A DNA stretch of 64,000 bases from BOKZ01 sp040900165 (GTDB lineage: Bacteria > Patescibacteriota > UBA1384 > 2-12-FULL-50-11), in assembly GCA_040900165.1 (NCBI GenBank), contig JBBDZM010000009.1:1-64000 (forward strand), given 5' to 3'. This document shows positions 39,573 through 48,106 of the stretch, piece by piece. Position 1 is the stretch's first letter, and each line of letters opens with the position of its first letter. The position numbers and the translations under genes were made by a program. The notes under the pieces are model-generated. The model did not search any database. It was not told where the DNA came from and saw only the letters and a program-made list of their open reading frames with translations.

Positions 39573-39770
39573 ATGTCTGAATCAGATCGCCGAGAACGAA
39601 GCTCATCGCCAGAGGTGCAACTGCGCCGATTTTTCCGCGAGGTTCAGCAATCAGATCTGATGACCGAAATTAAGCGCCGCCGTTACTTCGAAAAGAAACC
39701 GTCTCGCAACGCCCGCCGCAGCTCCGCCCACGGCAAAGAAATTCGCCGTCAAGAAAAACGGGGCTACTAA
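39573..39770 (+). CDS. rpsU: 30S ribosomal protein S21
   Basis: 65 residues, basic, with the bS21 pattern: VQLRRFFREVQQSDLMTEIKRRRYFEKKPSRNARR. It binds near the anti-Shine-Dalgarno end of 16S rRNA. It lacks a Shine-Dalgarno of its own and is predicted leaderless. It heads rpsU-yqeY-ybeY and its stop overlaps yqeY by one base. Confidence 0.88.
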   Translation: MSESDRRERSSSPEVQLRRFFREVQQSDLMTEIKRRRYFEKKPSRNARRSSAHGKEIRRQEKRGY

Positions 39771-40234
39771 TGACCCTTCTGCAACGAATCGAGGATGATT
39801 TGTTGGCAGCAGTTAAAGCCCAAGAACCTTTAGCCCGCGATGTTTTGCGTGGCGTCAAAAGCTCGTTAAAGAATCTGGCGATTGAGATTGCCAAAGCCGA
39901 TTTATCGGAGGAACAAGTTGAGGGTGTTATCGCCAAGGAAGTAAAGCGTCGCAAAGAATCGATCGAGGCCTATATCAACGCCGGCCGCCAAGAGCTGGTC
40001 GAAATTGAGCAAAACGAGCTAAAAGTCCTGGAGAAATACCTTCCGGAACAGCTCGACATCAAAGATGTTGAGAAAATTATTGATTCGGTGATTGCCGAAT
40101 TGGGCAAAGCTGCTAATACCGGCAACGTTATGGGCAAACTTAGCGGCTTATTTAAGGGTAAGGCCGATATGGGACAGATTGCCAAACTTGTTAACGAAAA
40201 ACTCTCTCGAATCAGCCACGAGCTCAACAAGTAA
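39770..40234 (+). CDS. yqeY: YqeY/GatB-related protein
   Basis: 154 residues. It carries the helical YqeY domain with a GatB-like tail: LRGVKSSLKNLAIEIAK, EIEQNELKVLEKYLPEQLD and GNVMGKLSGLFKGKADMGQIAKLVNEKL. The role is not established, but it is frequently near rpsU, as here. It overlaps rpsU (TAATG) and is separated from ybeY by 23 nt that hold a mini-ORF. Confidence 0.88.
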   Translation: MTLLQRIEDDLLAAVKAQEPLARDVLRGVKSSLKNLAIEIAKADLSEEQVEGVIAKEVKRRKESIEAYINAGRQELVEIEQNELKVLEKYLPEQLDIKDVEKIIDSVIAELGKAANTGNVMGKLSGLFKGKADMGQIAKLVNEKLSRISHELNK

Positions 40235-40255
40235 ATGGGTTATTTAGAGGACTAA
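40235..40255 (+). promoter_or_regulatory. Leader mini-ORF MGYLED before ybeY
   Basis: ATGGGTTATTTA, then GAGGAC and TAA, then ATATG of ybeY. It repeats almost base for base the mini-ORF ahead of pheT at 4312. The GAGG within it can be the Shine-Dalgarno of ybeY. Confidence 0.4.
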
Positions 40256-40257
40256 AT

Positions 40258-40626
40258 ATGGCCCAGTTGGTGGTTAGCTTTACCAATCAAACGAATTTTA
40301 CCGTCAATAAAAAATCCCTCATCCAATCGCTCGAACTTATCTTGCTACGCCTTAACCACCTTGGTAGAGTAAATATTGAGTTGTTATTGGTGGGGGATGA
40401 AAAAATCAAGCTTTTAAATAAAAAATTTAGAGATATGGACAAGGTTACCGACGTACTAAGCTTTTCAAGTAATGAACCGCCGGCCCAGGATTTTTATGGT
40501 TCGATTGTCATATCTGCCAACACCGCCAATAGACAAGCCAAACAGGCCGGAATTAACCCCCAAAGCGAGATTAACACCTTAGCCGGGCACGGATTACTCC
40601 ATCTGCTTGGCTATAATCATTCCTGA
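40258..40626 (+). CDS. ybeY: Endoribonuclease YbeY
   Basis: 122 residues. The zinc motif HGxLHLxGYxH is present as HGLLHLLGYNH near the C-terminus. It matures the 3' end of 16S rRNA and acts in ribosome quality control. The chain stops one residue after the last zinc ligand, shorter than E. coli. It sits between yqeY and ftsA, linking ribosome assembly to the division genes. Confidence 0.9.
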   Translation: MAQLVVSFTNQTNFTVNKKSLIQSLELILLRLNHLGRVNIELLLVGDEKIKLLNKKFRDMDKVTDVLSFSSNEPPAQDFYGSIVISANTANRQAKQAGINPQSEINTLAGHGLLHLLGYNHS

Positions 40627-40648
40627 TGAATAGCGGAGGGTGCTGGTA

Positions 40649-41887
40649 ATGGCTAAGGATCAATACTTCGTTGGTATTGACGTTGGCAGCTCAAAAATCG
40701 TTGTTTGTGTGGCGACTGTTCACGATAACGAAACCCAAATTATTGCCTTGTCGTCCATCGGTCATAACGGTGTTCGCAAGGGAGTGGTTAGCGATATCGA
40801 GGAAACCGTTAGCGCCTTATCGCACGGTTTAGAGGAGGCCGAAAGGATCGTCGGCTCGCCACTAACCCACGCCTATATCTCGATTAGTGGAGCTTCCATT
40901 GAGGCGATTCCGGCCCGGGGAGTTATCGCCGTCTCTAAGCCAACTGGCGAAATTGACACCAACGACGTCGCCCGGGTAATCGACGCCGCTCGGGCATCAA
41001 CCCTGCCTCAGAACCGCGAACTCGTTCATCTTTTCCCCATCCAATATTTAATCGACGGACAGATTCAAGAACGAGACCCAGTCGGAATGAATGGGGTTCG
41101 CTTGGAAGTCGATTCCTTAGTAATTAGCTCCACGGCTGCCGCCATGCGCAACCTAACCAAAACCGTTTTTCAGTCGGGCATTGAGATCGACGGCGTGGTT
41201 TACGGACCGTTGGCCACTGCCCTTGCCCTAACCACCAAAAAACAGCGGGAGAACGGGGTGGTGGTGGTAGATATTGGTGCCGGCTCAACTGATATGGCCG
41301 TTTACGAGGAAAGCCAGCTAATTCACGTTGCTTCGATTCCAATTGGTTCAAACCATATTACTAACGATATCGCCATCGGTCTGCGAACCAATTTGGATAT
41401 CGCCGAGGCGATCAAAGTTAAATACGGCCACGCCCAACCGGACAAAACCCGTGACGGCGAACAGATCAATCTGTCGGCATTTGATCCGGCTGAAACCGAG
41501 CGTATTTCCCGTAAGCACGTTTCGGAAATTATCGAGGCTAGAACTAGCGAAATTTTTCATTTAATCAAAGAAGAGCTGCAGAAGGTTGGCAAAGATGGAC
41601 TATTGCCGGCCGGTGTGATATTTACAGGAGGTGGAAGCGATCTTGAGGGCATCACTGAGGCTGCCAAAGAAACGCTTCGATTACCAGCATCGATTGGGTA
41701 CCCAGTTGTTCCACTTTCGGGAATGATTGACAAGATCGATAGTCCGATATACGCTACCAGCGTCGGACTGGTACTCTGGGCAGTAGAGGCAGCCGGAGAT
41801 AAAAGCGCACCTTGGCGGCTCGATATCGGTAAATTTGGGGGGGTAGTTGACCGTTTTCGGGGTATTTTTAAGAATTTTACAAACTAA
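40649..41887 (+). CDS. ftsA: Cell division protein FtsA
   Basis: 412 residues from ATG 40649, 8 nt after GGAGGG; a GTG at 40640 overlaps that site. Actin-like motifs: FVGIDVGSSKIVV near the start, VVDIGAGSTDMAVY about residue 205, and GVIFTGGGSDLEGI about 325, plus the SHS2-like 1C insertion after residue 85. The C-terminus lacks a long amphipathic helix, so membrane attachment may be weak. It anchors FtsZ at the septum; ftsZ follows after 9 nt. Confidence 0.95.
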   Translation: MAKDQYFVGIDVGSSKIVVCVATVHDNETQIIALSSIGHNGVRKGVVSDIEETVSALSHGLEEAERIVGSPLTHAYISISGASIEAIPARGVIAVSKPTGEIDTNDVARVIDAARASTLPQNRELVHLFPIQYLIDGQIQERDPVGMNGVRLEVDSLVISSTAAAMRNLTKTVFQSGIEIDGVVYGPLATALALTTKKQRENGVVVVDIGAGSTDMAVYEESQLIHVASIPIGSNHITNDIAIGLRTNLDIAEAIKVKYGHAQPDKTRDGEQINLSAFDPAETERISRKHVSEIIEARTSEIFHLIKEELQKVGKDGLLPAGVIFTGGGSDLEGITEAAKETLRLPASIGYPVVPLSGMIDKIDSPIYATSVGLVLWAVEAAGDKSAPWRLDIGKFGGVVDRFRGIFKNFTN

Positions 41888-41896
41888 CCTAAGTTT

Positions 41897-43126
41897 ATGG
41901 ATAGGGAAACATTAGACACTTTTGCAAATATTAAAGTTTGTGGTGTAGGCGGTTCCGGTGGGAACGCTATTGCCAGAATGATAGCCGCTCGCGTACGAGG
42001 GGTTGAGTTTATTGCGATCAATACTGATGCCCAGGCGCTAATGAATAACGCCGCGCCGGTTAAGGTGCAGATCGGTAAAGATACTACCCGCGGCCTTGGT
42101 GCCGGCGCCGACATTGAGGTTGGCCGTAAGAGTGCCGAAGAAAATAAAGATGAAATTTACGAGGTCCTGAAAGGGGCCGATATGGTTTTTGTAACTTTTG
42201 GCGCTGGTGGCGGTACCGGTACGGGCGCCGCACCATTAGTTGCCCAAATCGCTCGGGAGCTGGGAGCCCTGACTGTTGGTGTCGTTACCAAACCGTTTAG
42301 CTTTGAGGGTTTGCGCCGCAAAAAGATGGCCGATATCGGCATCGAGGAGCTGCGCGACAAAGTTGATACTTTAATTACAATCCCCAACGACCGGCTATTG
42401 CAGGTAATCGACAAAAAAACTTCTCTGCCCGATGCCTTTGGTATCGTTGACGATATTTTGCGCCAAGGCGTTCAAGGAATCTCCGACTTAATTGTGATCC
42501 CCGGCATTATTAACGTTGACTTTGCCGACGTCCGAACAATTATGCAAGATGCTGGGTCGGCGCTGATGGGTATCGGCCGCGCCTCCGGTGAAAACCGGGC
42601 GATTGAGGCCGCCCGCCAAGCGATCGATTCACCGTTGCTGGAGCTATCAATCGACGGTGCCATGGGTATTCTTTACAACATCACTGGTGGGCCGGATATG
42701 ACAATGTACGAAGTCGAAGAGGCCTCCAAGGCTATTACCGAAGCGGCTCATCCAGAGGCCAATATTATCTTTGGCGCCATGGTAGATGATGCGATGAGCG
42801 GGGAGATTAAGATTACCGTTATTGCCACCGGTTTTGAGACCGAAACACCAAAGCCCCAAACCAAGCGTCGAGCTCAAGGAGAATCACTTGGCTACGGTTT
42901 CAATCAAGGCCAGAGTGAGCCGATTGGGTCGCCATCCGTCTCAAATATTCCATTTTTTGGCTCCTCTCAACCAGCTAAACCAAGTTTCGGCGATGATTAT
43001 GACTCCGACGGTAGGGAGCACCGCCGCGAACGACCAATCCCACCGAAAGAGGAAGAAACTAAAAAAGAAGACGACGACAAAGACGAGCTCGACGTCCCGG
43101 CGTTCATACGACGGAAGTTGCGTTAG
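41897..43126 (+). CDS. ftsZ: Cell division protein FtsZ
   Basis: 409 residues. Tubulin signature GGGTGTG at 104-110, T3-T5 loops, and the T7 synergy segment NVDFADVR are intact. After the GTPase core (to about 315) a charged, Pro/Glu-rich linker of 75 residues leads to the conserved tail DVPAFIRRK that binds FtsA. It forms the division ring. Directly after it lies structured RNA family 2 copy 2. Confidence 0.97.
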   Translation: MDRETLDTFANIKVCGVGGSGGNAIARMIAARVRGVEFIAINTDAQALMNNAAPVKVQIGKDTTRGLGAGADIEVGRKSAEENKDEIYEVLKGADMVFVTFGAGGGTGTGAAPLVAQIARELGALTVGVVTKPFSFEGLRRKKMADIGIEELRDKVDTLITIPNDRLLQVIDKKTSLPDAFGIVDDILRQGVQGISDLIVIPGIINVDFADVRTIMQDAGSALMGIGRASGENRAIEAARQAIDSPLLELSIDGAMGILYNITGGPDMTMYEVEEASKAITEAAHPEANIIFGAMVDDAMSGEIKITVIATGFETETPKPQTKRRAQGESLGYGFNQGQSEPIGSPSVSNIPFFGSSQPAKPSFGDDYDSDGREHRRERPIPPKEEETKKEDDDKDELDVPAFIRRKLR

Positions 43127-43197
43127 CAACTGTAGGAGTACGACCACAGGAAGATCCGTAGGAAATTACGCTAAATATTATCATTATATTGGGATTG

Positions 43198-43478
43198 GCA
43201 ATTTCTCTTTTGTGAGGGTGAGGGCATACCCTCCGCTTCGCTCCGGTATAGCTCCCTCACTGACGTTCGGTCGCTATAGCAACTGGGACGTTGCTTAGTG
43301 TCCGTTTCTAGGACACTATCAGAGTTAGCACCTACTGCGAGCAAGTTTCTACTTGCGAGAAGTGAAGCGACAGCGTAAACACCCTCACACTCCCTACCCC
43401 GGCACGCTGCCCCAGGCGGGTGGTGAAAATTAACTCGCTGACCTGGGAGGCGTCCTAGGTCATGGCTCATTAATTTTC
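43198..43478 (+). ncRNA. Structured RNA family 2, copy 2
   Basis: A 280-nt gene-free region folding into many hairpins. It begins GCAATTTCT as copy 1 does. The middle (43246-43317) has GTATAG/CTATAG, GCAAC/GTTGC and AGTGTCC/GGACACT and is shared with copy 3 by compensatory changes. Positions 43402-43429 are identical to copy 1, and the 3' stem AAAATTAA/TTAATTTT encloses GACCT-GGA/TCC-AGGTC. A TATATT (43185-43190) lies 6 nt before the inferred start G43197. It separates ftsZ and nrdJ and is probably an independent RNA. Confidence 0.6.
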
Positions 43479-43499
43479 GATTAATATGTAGGCATATTT

Positions 43500-43555
43500 G
43501 TTCGGGTATAGTTTGGTATATATAGTCTTGACACAGTACGGTTTTAATATGCTAG
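43500..43555 (+). promoter_or_regulatory. nrdJ promoter region with LexA-like box
   Basis: GTTC-GGGTATA-GTTT (43500-43514) is a one-mismatch version of GTTC-N7-GTTC. A consensus TTGACA follows at 43528-43533, with -10 candidates around 43548-43555 (TATGCTAG). The box is upstream of the -35, unlike lexA. Confidence 0.5.
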
Positions 43556-43593
43556 GGTGATTGAAGGAACCATAAAAAATAACGGGAGGTGCA

Positions 43594-46500
43594 ATGGCAA
43601 AATCAAAGGATAGCGGTAGGAATATTTCGGACATTGCCTTAAAACCCGTTGAAATTTCCGTTAATTTACCCACTGATAGAAATGATAAATCATCAAAAAA
43701 GACCGGCCTAAAAGTATCTCGCCGTTTCACCAAGCCCGGTCAGGATGTGTTTGCTTCCGTGGAGTGGGATACTCGCGACTCAATTATCTCGGACGAAAAA
43801 GGTAATATTATTTCGCAAATCACCGGTATCGAAGTACCAAAAACTTGGACCCAACTAGCCACCGATATTGTTTCCTATAAATATTTCCGCAAAGCCGGTC
43901 TGCCAACCAAAGAAGGCCGAGAAACATCCGTCAGACAGCCAATTATTCGCATTAGTAAAACCATGGCCGACTTCGGGGAAAAGTTCGGTTACTTTGCCTC
44001 CAAAGCCGAGCGGGAGACCTTTGAGACCGAGTTGATGTATATATTGCTTCACCAGCGCGCCGCCTTCAACTCGCCAGTTTGGTTTAACTGCGGCCTTTAT
44101 CATCAATACGGCATTAAAGGTAGTGGGGGATCGTTCTACTGGAATTTTAAAGAAAATAAGGTTCTAGAGTCCGAATCTGCTTACCGCAACCCTCAATGTT
44201 CCGCTTGTTTTATTTTATCGGTCACCGATACCTTGCCAGGGATTTTTGAGTTAGTAAAAACCGAAGCCCACATCTTTAAATACGGCTCTGGCTCCGGCGC
44301 TAACTTTTCGCCGCTACGCAGTCGATACGAAAAACTCTCGGGCGGTGGTTACTCCAGTGGGCTATTAAGCTTCTTGCGAGTATTCGATCGGGCCGCCGGT
44401 GCTACTAAATCTGGTGGAACAACCAGGCGGGCCGCTAAAATGGTCGTTGTCGACATTGAGCACCCAGAGATTGAAGACTTTATTGATTGGAAAGTTAACG
44501 AAGAGAAAAAAGCCCTGGCCTTAATCGAAGCTGGCTATGAATCGGACTTTAACGGCGATGCTTACAGTACGGTTTCCGGTCAAAATGCCAACAACTCCGT
44601 TCGGGTAACCGACGACTTTATGAAAGCGGTGGAGAACGACGGCGAGTGGCAGACCCGTTTTGCCACCAGCGGCGAGCCATACAAGACATACAAAGCCCGG
44701 GATTTAATGGATAAAATTGCCCAGGCCGCTTGGAAATGCGCCGACCCAGGGCTGCAGTTTGATACCACTATCAACGACTGGCACACTAGTCCAAATACCG
44801 ATCGAATCTACGCCTCCAACCCTTGCTCGGAGTATATGTTTCTCAACGACTCGGCCTGTAACTTGGCGTCGATCAATTTGGCGAAATTTATTAAGGACGA
44901 CGGCTCATTTGATATCGCTGGCTATCGCCACGCCTGCCGGATAATGTTTATTGCCCAGGAAATTGCCGTCGATCTATCCAGCTACCCAACTAATGTAATC
45001 GCCAAAAATAGCCACGATTACCGACCGCTTGGATTGGGTTACGCTAACCTAGGGACGCTGTTAATGCTCCAGGGCGTTCCTTATGACTCGCCAGAGGGCT
45101 TTGCCATCGGTGGGGCCTTAACGGCCATTATGACTGGTCACGCCTATAAAACTTCTGCCGAGATGGCCGCCGTTAAGGGGCCCTTTGAAGGATTCGCTAA
45201 AAATCGAGCACCGATGCTTAATGTGATGCGCAAACACCGCTCGGCTGCTTACCGAATTAGCGAAAAGCACTGTCCCACCGACATCTTAGATGCCGCTCAC
45301 CAGGACTGGGACGAAGCGGTGGCACTGGGAGAACAGTTTGGCTATCGCAATAGCCAGGCAACGGTGATTGCTCCAACCGGCACGATTGGCCTACTAATGG
45401 ACTGCGACACGACTGGTGTCGAGCCGGACTTTGCCCTGGTTAAATTTAAAAAATTAGCTGGTGGTGGATCGATGAAAATCGTTAACAACGCCGTACCAAA
45501 AGCACTGGAGAATCTTGGGTACAGCCCATTAGAACAACAGGCGATTATCGATTACGCCATCGGTACCGGTACGCTCAACGGCTCAACACCAATTAACGCC
45601 GAGAGTTTAAAGGATAAGGGATTAACCCAAGAGGAGATCGCCAAGCTCGAGAAAACCCTGCCAACAATGTTCGATATCAACTACGCCTTCAATCGAACGG
45701 TAATCGACAGTAATCTTTTTGAGAGATTGGGGGTTACCAGTGAACAAGAAAACAAGCCGACGTTCTCGCTCCTAAAAAAACTCGGTTTCAGCCAGACAGA
45801 TATCAATCAAAGCAACGAGATAATCTGTGGCACCCAAATGCTGGAGGGCGCACCGCATCTCAAAGAAGAACACTACCCAGTCTTTGACTGCGCCAATCGC
45901 TGCGGGCCAAACGGCAAGCGTTTTATCCGACCAATGGGACACGTCCAGATGATGGCGGCCGTTCAGCCGTTTATTTCTGGTGCAATCTCCAAAACTATTA
46001 ATATGCCTAACGAGGCAACAGTTGAGGATGTTAAGGAAGTTTACATTGAGTCATGGAAGCTTGGTATTAAGGCATTAGCTTTGTATCGAGACGGCTCAAA
46101 ATCTAGCCAGCCACTCAATACCAAGCGCCAAGACGAAGCAGACGAGCTGGAGGTTAAAAAAGAACAAGTGATCGTCTACAAGCCTCGCCGGCGTCGTCTT
46201 AACGACGAGCGCCAAGCACTCACTCATAAATTCAGTATCGCTGGCCACGAGGGCTATATTACCACCGGTCTGTACGACGACGGGATGCCCGGAGAGATAT
46301 TCATTACCATGGCCAAGCAAGGGAGCGTTATCTCCGGCTTAATGGATGCTTTCGCTACCTCGATATCGATTTCTCTCCAATACGGTGTACCGCTCAGTGT
46401 GGTTGTTAGAAAATTTGCCAATAGCCGCTTTGAGCCGTATGGCTTTACCTCCAACCCACAGATTAGGATTGCTAAGTCGATCGTTGATTACCTAGCTCGC

Positions 46501-46806
46501 TACCTGGGGCTAAAATTCCTATCGCCGGGGGAACTCCAAGATATCGGTATCAAATCCGACAGCCAAGCTGCTTCAAGCCAAGCGCCGTTAGAACTCGAGG
46601 TTGGTAGCCAGGGGCAATCGGTCCCGATTACCATCAATGAGAACACTGATAAGACTGAAGATAATACCGACACTGACATCACCCAAGATCAGCCCATCGT
46701 CGCCTCTGATGCGCCGCCCTGCCCAACCTGCGGATCGATGACCACCAAAACCGGCACTTGCTACACCTGCTTGTCGTGCGGCTCCACCACCGGCGGCTGC
46801 AGCTAG
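43594..46806 (+). CDS. nrdJ: Adenosylcobalamin-dependent ribonucleoside-diphosphate reductase (class II)
   Basis: 1070 residues, with GGGAGG as ribosome-binding site. The ten-stranded barrel includes NPQCSACFIL with a redox Cys near 200, NPCSEYMFLNDSACNLASINL (radical-site Cys and Glu) near 410, and QATVIAPTGTIG. Class II features are the DUF/TSCPD-like module (TITTGLYDDGMPGEIF near 890) and the C-terminal Cys motif CPTCGSMTTKTGTCYTC. The 5'-deoxyadenosyl radical from coenzyme B12 starts the reaction, so no oxygen or NrdB is required. The following pduO gene begins 2 nt after the stop. Confidence 0.95.
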   Translation: MAKSKDSGRNISDIALKPVEISVNLPTDRNDKSSKKTGLKVSRRFTKPGQDVFASVEWDTRDSIISDEKGNIISQITGIEVPKTWTQLATDIVSYKYFRKAGLPTKEGRETSVRQPIIRISKTMADFGEKFGYFASKAERETFETELMYILLHQRAAFNSPVWFNCGLYHQYGIKGSGGSFYWNFKENKVLESESAYRNPQCSACFILSVTDTLPGIFELVKTEAHIFKYGSGSGANFSPLRSRYEKLSGGGYSSGLLSFLRVFDRAAGATKSGGTTRRAAKMVVVDIEHPEIEDFIDWKVNEEKKALALIEAGYESDFNGDAYSTVSGQNANNSVRVTDDFMKAVENDGEWQTRFATSGEPYKTYKARDLMDKIAQAAWKCADPGLQFDTTINDWHTSPNTDRIYASNPCSEYMFLNDSACNLASINLAKFIKDDGSFDIAGYRHACRIMFIAQEIAVDLSSYPTNVIAKNSHDYRPLGLGYANLGTLLMLQGVPYDSPEGFAIGGALTAIMTGHAYKTSAEMAAVKGPFEGFAKNRAPMLNVMRKHRSAAYRISEKHCPTDILDAAHQDWDEAVALGEQFGYRNSQATVIAPTGTIGLLMDCDTTGVEPDFALVKFKKLAGGGSMKIVNNAVPKALENLGYSPLEQQAIIDYAIGTGTLNGSTPINAESLKDKGLTQEEIAKLEKTLPTMFDINYAFNRTVIDSNLFERLGVTSEQENKPTFSLLKKLGFSQTDINQSNEIICGTQMLEGAPHLKEEHYPVFDCANRCGPNGKRFIRPMGHVQMMAAVQPFISGAISKTINMPNEATVEDVKEVYIESWKLGIKALALYRDGSKSSQPLNTKRQDEADELEVKKEQVIVYKPRRRRLNDERQALTHKFSIAGHEGYITTGLYDDGMPGEIFITMAKQGSVISGLMDAFATSISISLQYGVPLSVVVRKFANSRFEPYGFTSNPQIRIAKSIVDYLARYLGLKFLSPGELQDIGIKSDSQAASSQAPLELEVGSQGQSVPITINENTDKTEDNTDTDITQDQPIVASDAPPCPTCGSMTTKTGTCYTCLSCGSTTGGCS

Positions 46807-46808
46807 TA

Positions 46809-47372
46809 ATGCCTATTTACACAAAGAAGGGGGACCGGGGTGAAACCGGTCTTCCTGGCAAAAGACGTCTATCCAAGACGGACCAGCTTTTTGAAGTCTT
46901 GGGAAACTTAGATCAAACCAGCGCTTCGATTGGTTTAGCGCTATCGTACACTGAGAAAAAGGAAAGTGAGTTGATAGCGTTATTGAAATCTGTCCAATCA
47001 GACTTTTTGGGGATTGGCGCCTACTTGGCCTCAGAAAACCACAGCCAGAGGGCAATATTAAATCACCTACCAAAACAAATTACGTTATTTGAGAAAACCA
47101 TCGACAAACTAGAAAACGAGACAGGTTCGTTGCAGAATTTTATCCTGCCTGGCGGAGGAAACGCCGGTTCGGCTCTTCACTTAGCCCGAACAATCGCTCG
47201 AAAAACCGAACGGGAATTTCATAATTTAACTGGAGTAAAGTCGCCTGAAATCAGCCAGTACCTCAACCGATTGTCAGACTTACTTTTCCAAATAGCCCGA
47301 GCGATTAACCATCGACAGGGTAATGTTGAGGATAATTGGAAGTATCTACAAAACAAAGCTGATAATCGTTGA
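46809..47372 (+). CDS. Cob(I)alamin adenosyltransferase, PduO type
   Basis: 187 residues from ATG 46809. Motifs TKKGDRGETGLPGKRRLSK (ATP loop) near the start and TARKTEREFHNLTG-like RTIARKTER near 135 are diagnostic. It adds the adenosyl group to cobalamin, making the cofactor of NrdJ. Being 2 nt from nrdJ, the two are surely cotranscribed, giving local supply of the cofactor. Confidence 0.92.
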   Translation: MPIYTKKGDRGETGLPGKRRLSKTDQLFEVLGNLDQTSASIGLALSYTEKKESELIALLKSVQSDFLGIGAYLASENHSQRAILNHLPKQITLFEKTIDKLENETGSLQNFILPGGGNAGSALHLARTIARKTEREFHNLTGVKSPEISQYLNRLSDLLFQIARAINHRQGNVEDNWKYLQNKADNR

Positions 47373-47397
47373 CTTTACCCTAACTAATTGATATATT
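47369..47397 (+). promoter_or_regulatory. Promoter of the S-component/thioredoxin unit
   Basis: TTGACT (47369-47374) and TATATT (47392-47397) are 17 nt apart and overlap the end of the adenosyltransferase gene. Confidence 0.7.
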
Positions 47398-47403
47398 GCA
47401 ACC

Positions 47404-47527
47404 GTCTTGAAAGGGGTATGTTTCAGACAATCCTTTTAGGTTTAGTTGTATCGGAAACGGTCGATCCCCTCCCGTCGTTTCCGGTACTACCAAGCTTAAA
47501 AGATGGAGCCGAGTGGCTCTTTTTTTT
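47404..47527 (+). promoter_or_regulatory. Attenuated leader, candidate riboswitch
   Basis: From the predicted start: hairpin GTCT-GAAA/TTTC-AGAC with loop GGGGTATG; then a 12-bp hairpin GTATCGGAAACG/CGTTTCCGGTAC (one G-U) whose loop holds CCCCT, able to pair with AGGGG of the first loop; then terminator GAGCC/GGCTC followed by eight T, ending just before the gene. It has the layout of a transcriptional riboswitch. It does not show the cobalamin box. Confidence 0.55.
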
Positions 47528-47557
47528 ATGACCATATGCTGGTATTTTGATTTGGCT

Positions 47558-48106
47558 ATGCAAAAACCGACTGCTTCGATATTAACAGTAATTACCATCT
47601 TGAGTCGGCTAATTCCTCATCCCGCCAACTTCACCACCTTGGGCGCAACGTCACTTTTTTCCGGCAGTAAACTTGGGCGCCCGTGGAATTATATTGTTCC
47701 CTTTGTGGCGATGGTTGTGACCGATTTGATTATTGGGCTACACGGTACGATGGTCTATGTCTATCTAAGCATCGCTATCAGCATCTGGATTGGCGAGAAA
47801 TATTTAAAGACGGACGACGGCAGTAAGAGGGTGGCGGCTGCCGCCATCGCCAACTCAACAATATTCTTTGTTATCACAAATTTTGGCGTTTGGGCCAGTA
47901 GTACCCTTTATGCCAAAACTTTTAGCGGCTTGGTAGAAAGCTACGCCATGGGATTACCGTTCTGGCGAAATATGCTGTTGGCAGATATGTTATTTAGCGT
48001 TGGCATATTTGCGCTCTATCGCTATGCTCAGCAGCAAACAGCAGTTGATAGATTTGACAGAAAATTAGGCAATATTATGGGAATAAATAATGGAGGGGGA
48101 AATTAA
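47558..48106 (+). CDS. ECF-type S-component-like membrane protein (DUF6580-like)
   Basis: 182 residues from ATG 47558; a frame from 47513 or 47528 starts in the terminator. About five membrane helices. The segment SRLIPHPANFTTLGATSLFSG followed by IVPFVAMVVTDLIIGLH is typical of this family, related to ECF vitamin-uptake S components. Given nrdJ and pduO next to it, cobalamin or a precursor is a plausible substrate, by inference. No EcfA/T is in the window. Its stop overlaps trx. Confidence 0.75.
   Translation: MQKPTASILTVITILSRLIPHPANFTTLGATSLFSGSKLGRPWNYIVPFVAMVVTDLIIGLHGTMVYVYLSIAISIWIGEKYLKTDDGSKRVAAAAIANSTIFFVITNFGVWASSTLYAKTFSGLVESYAMGLPFWRNMLLADMLFSVGIFALYRYAQQQTAVDRFDRKLGNIMGINNGGGN

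Noticed and set aside
47404..47527. Cobalamin riboswitch
   Set aside because: The B12 box and the GCCACTG element are absent. The leader is reported as an unknown attenuator.
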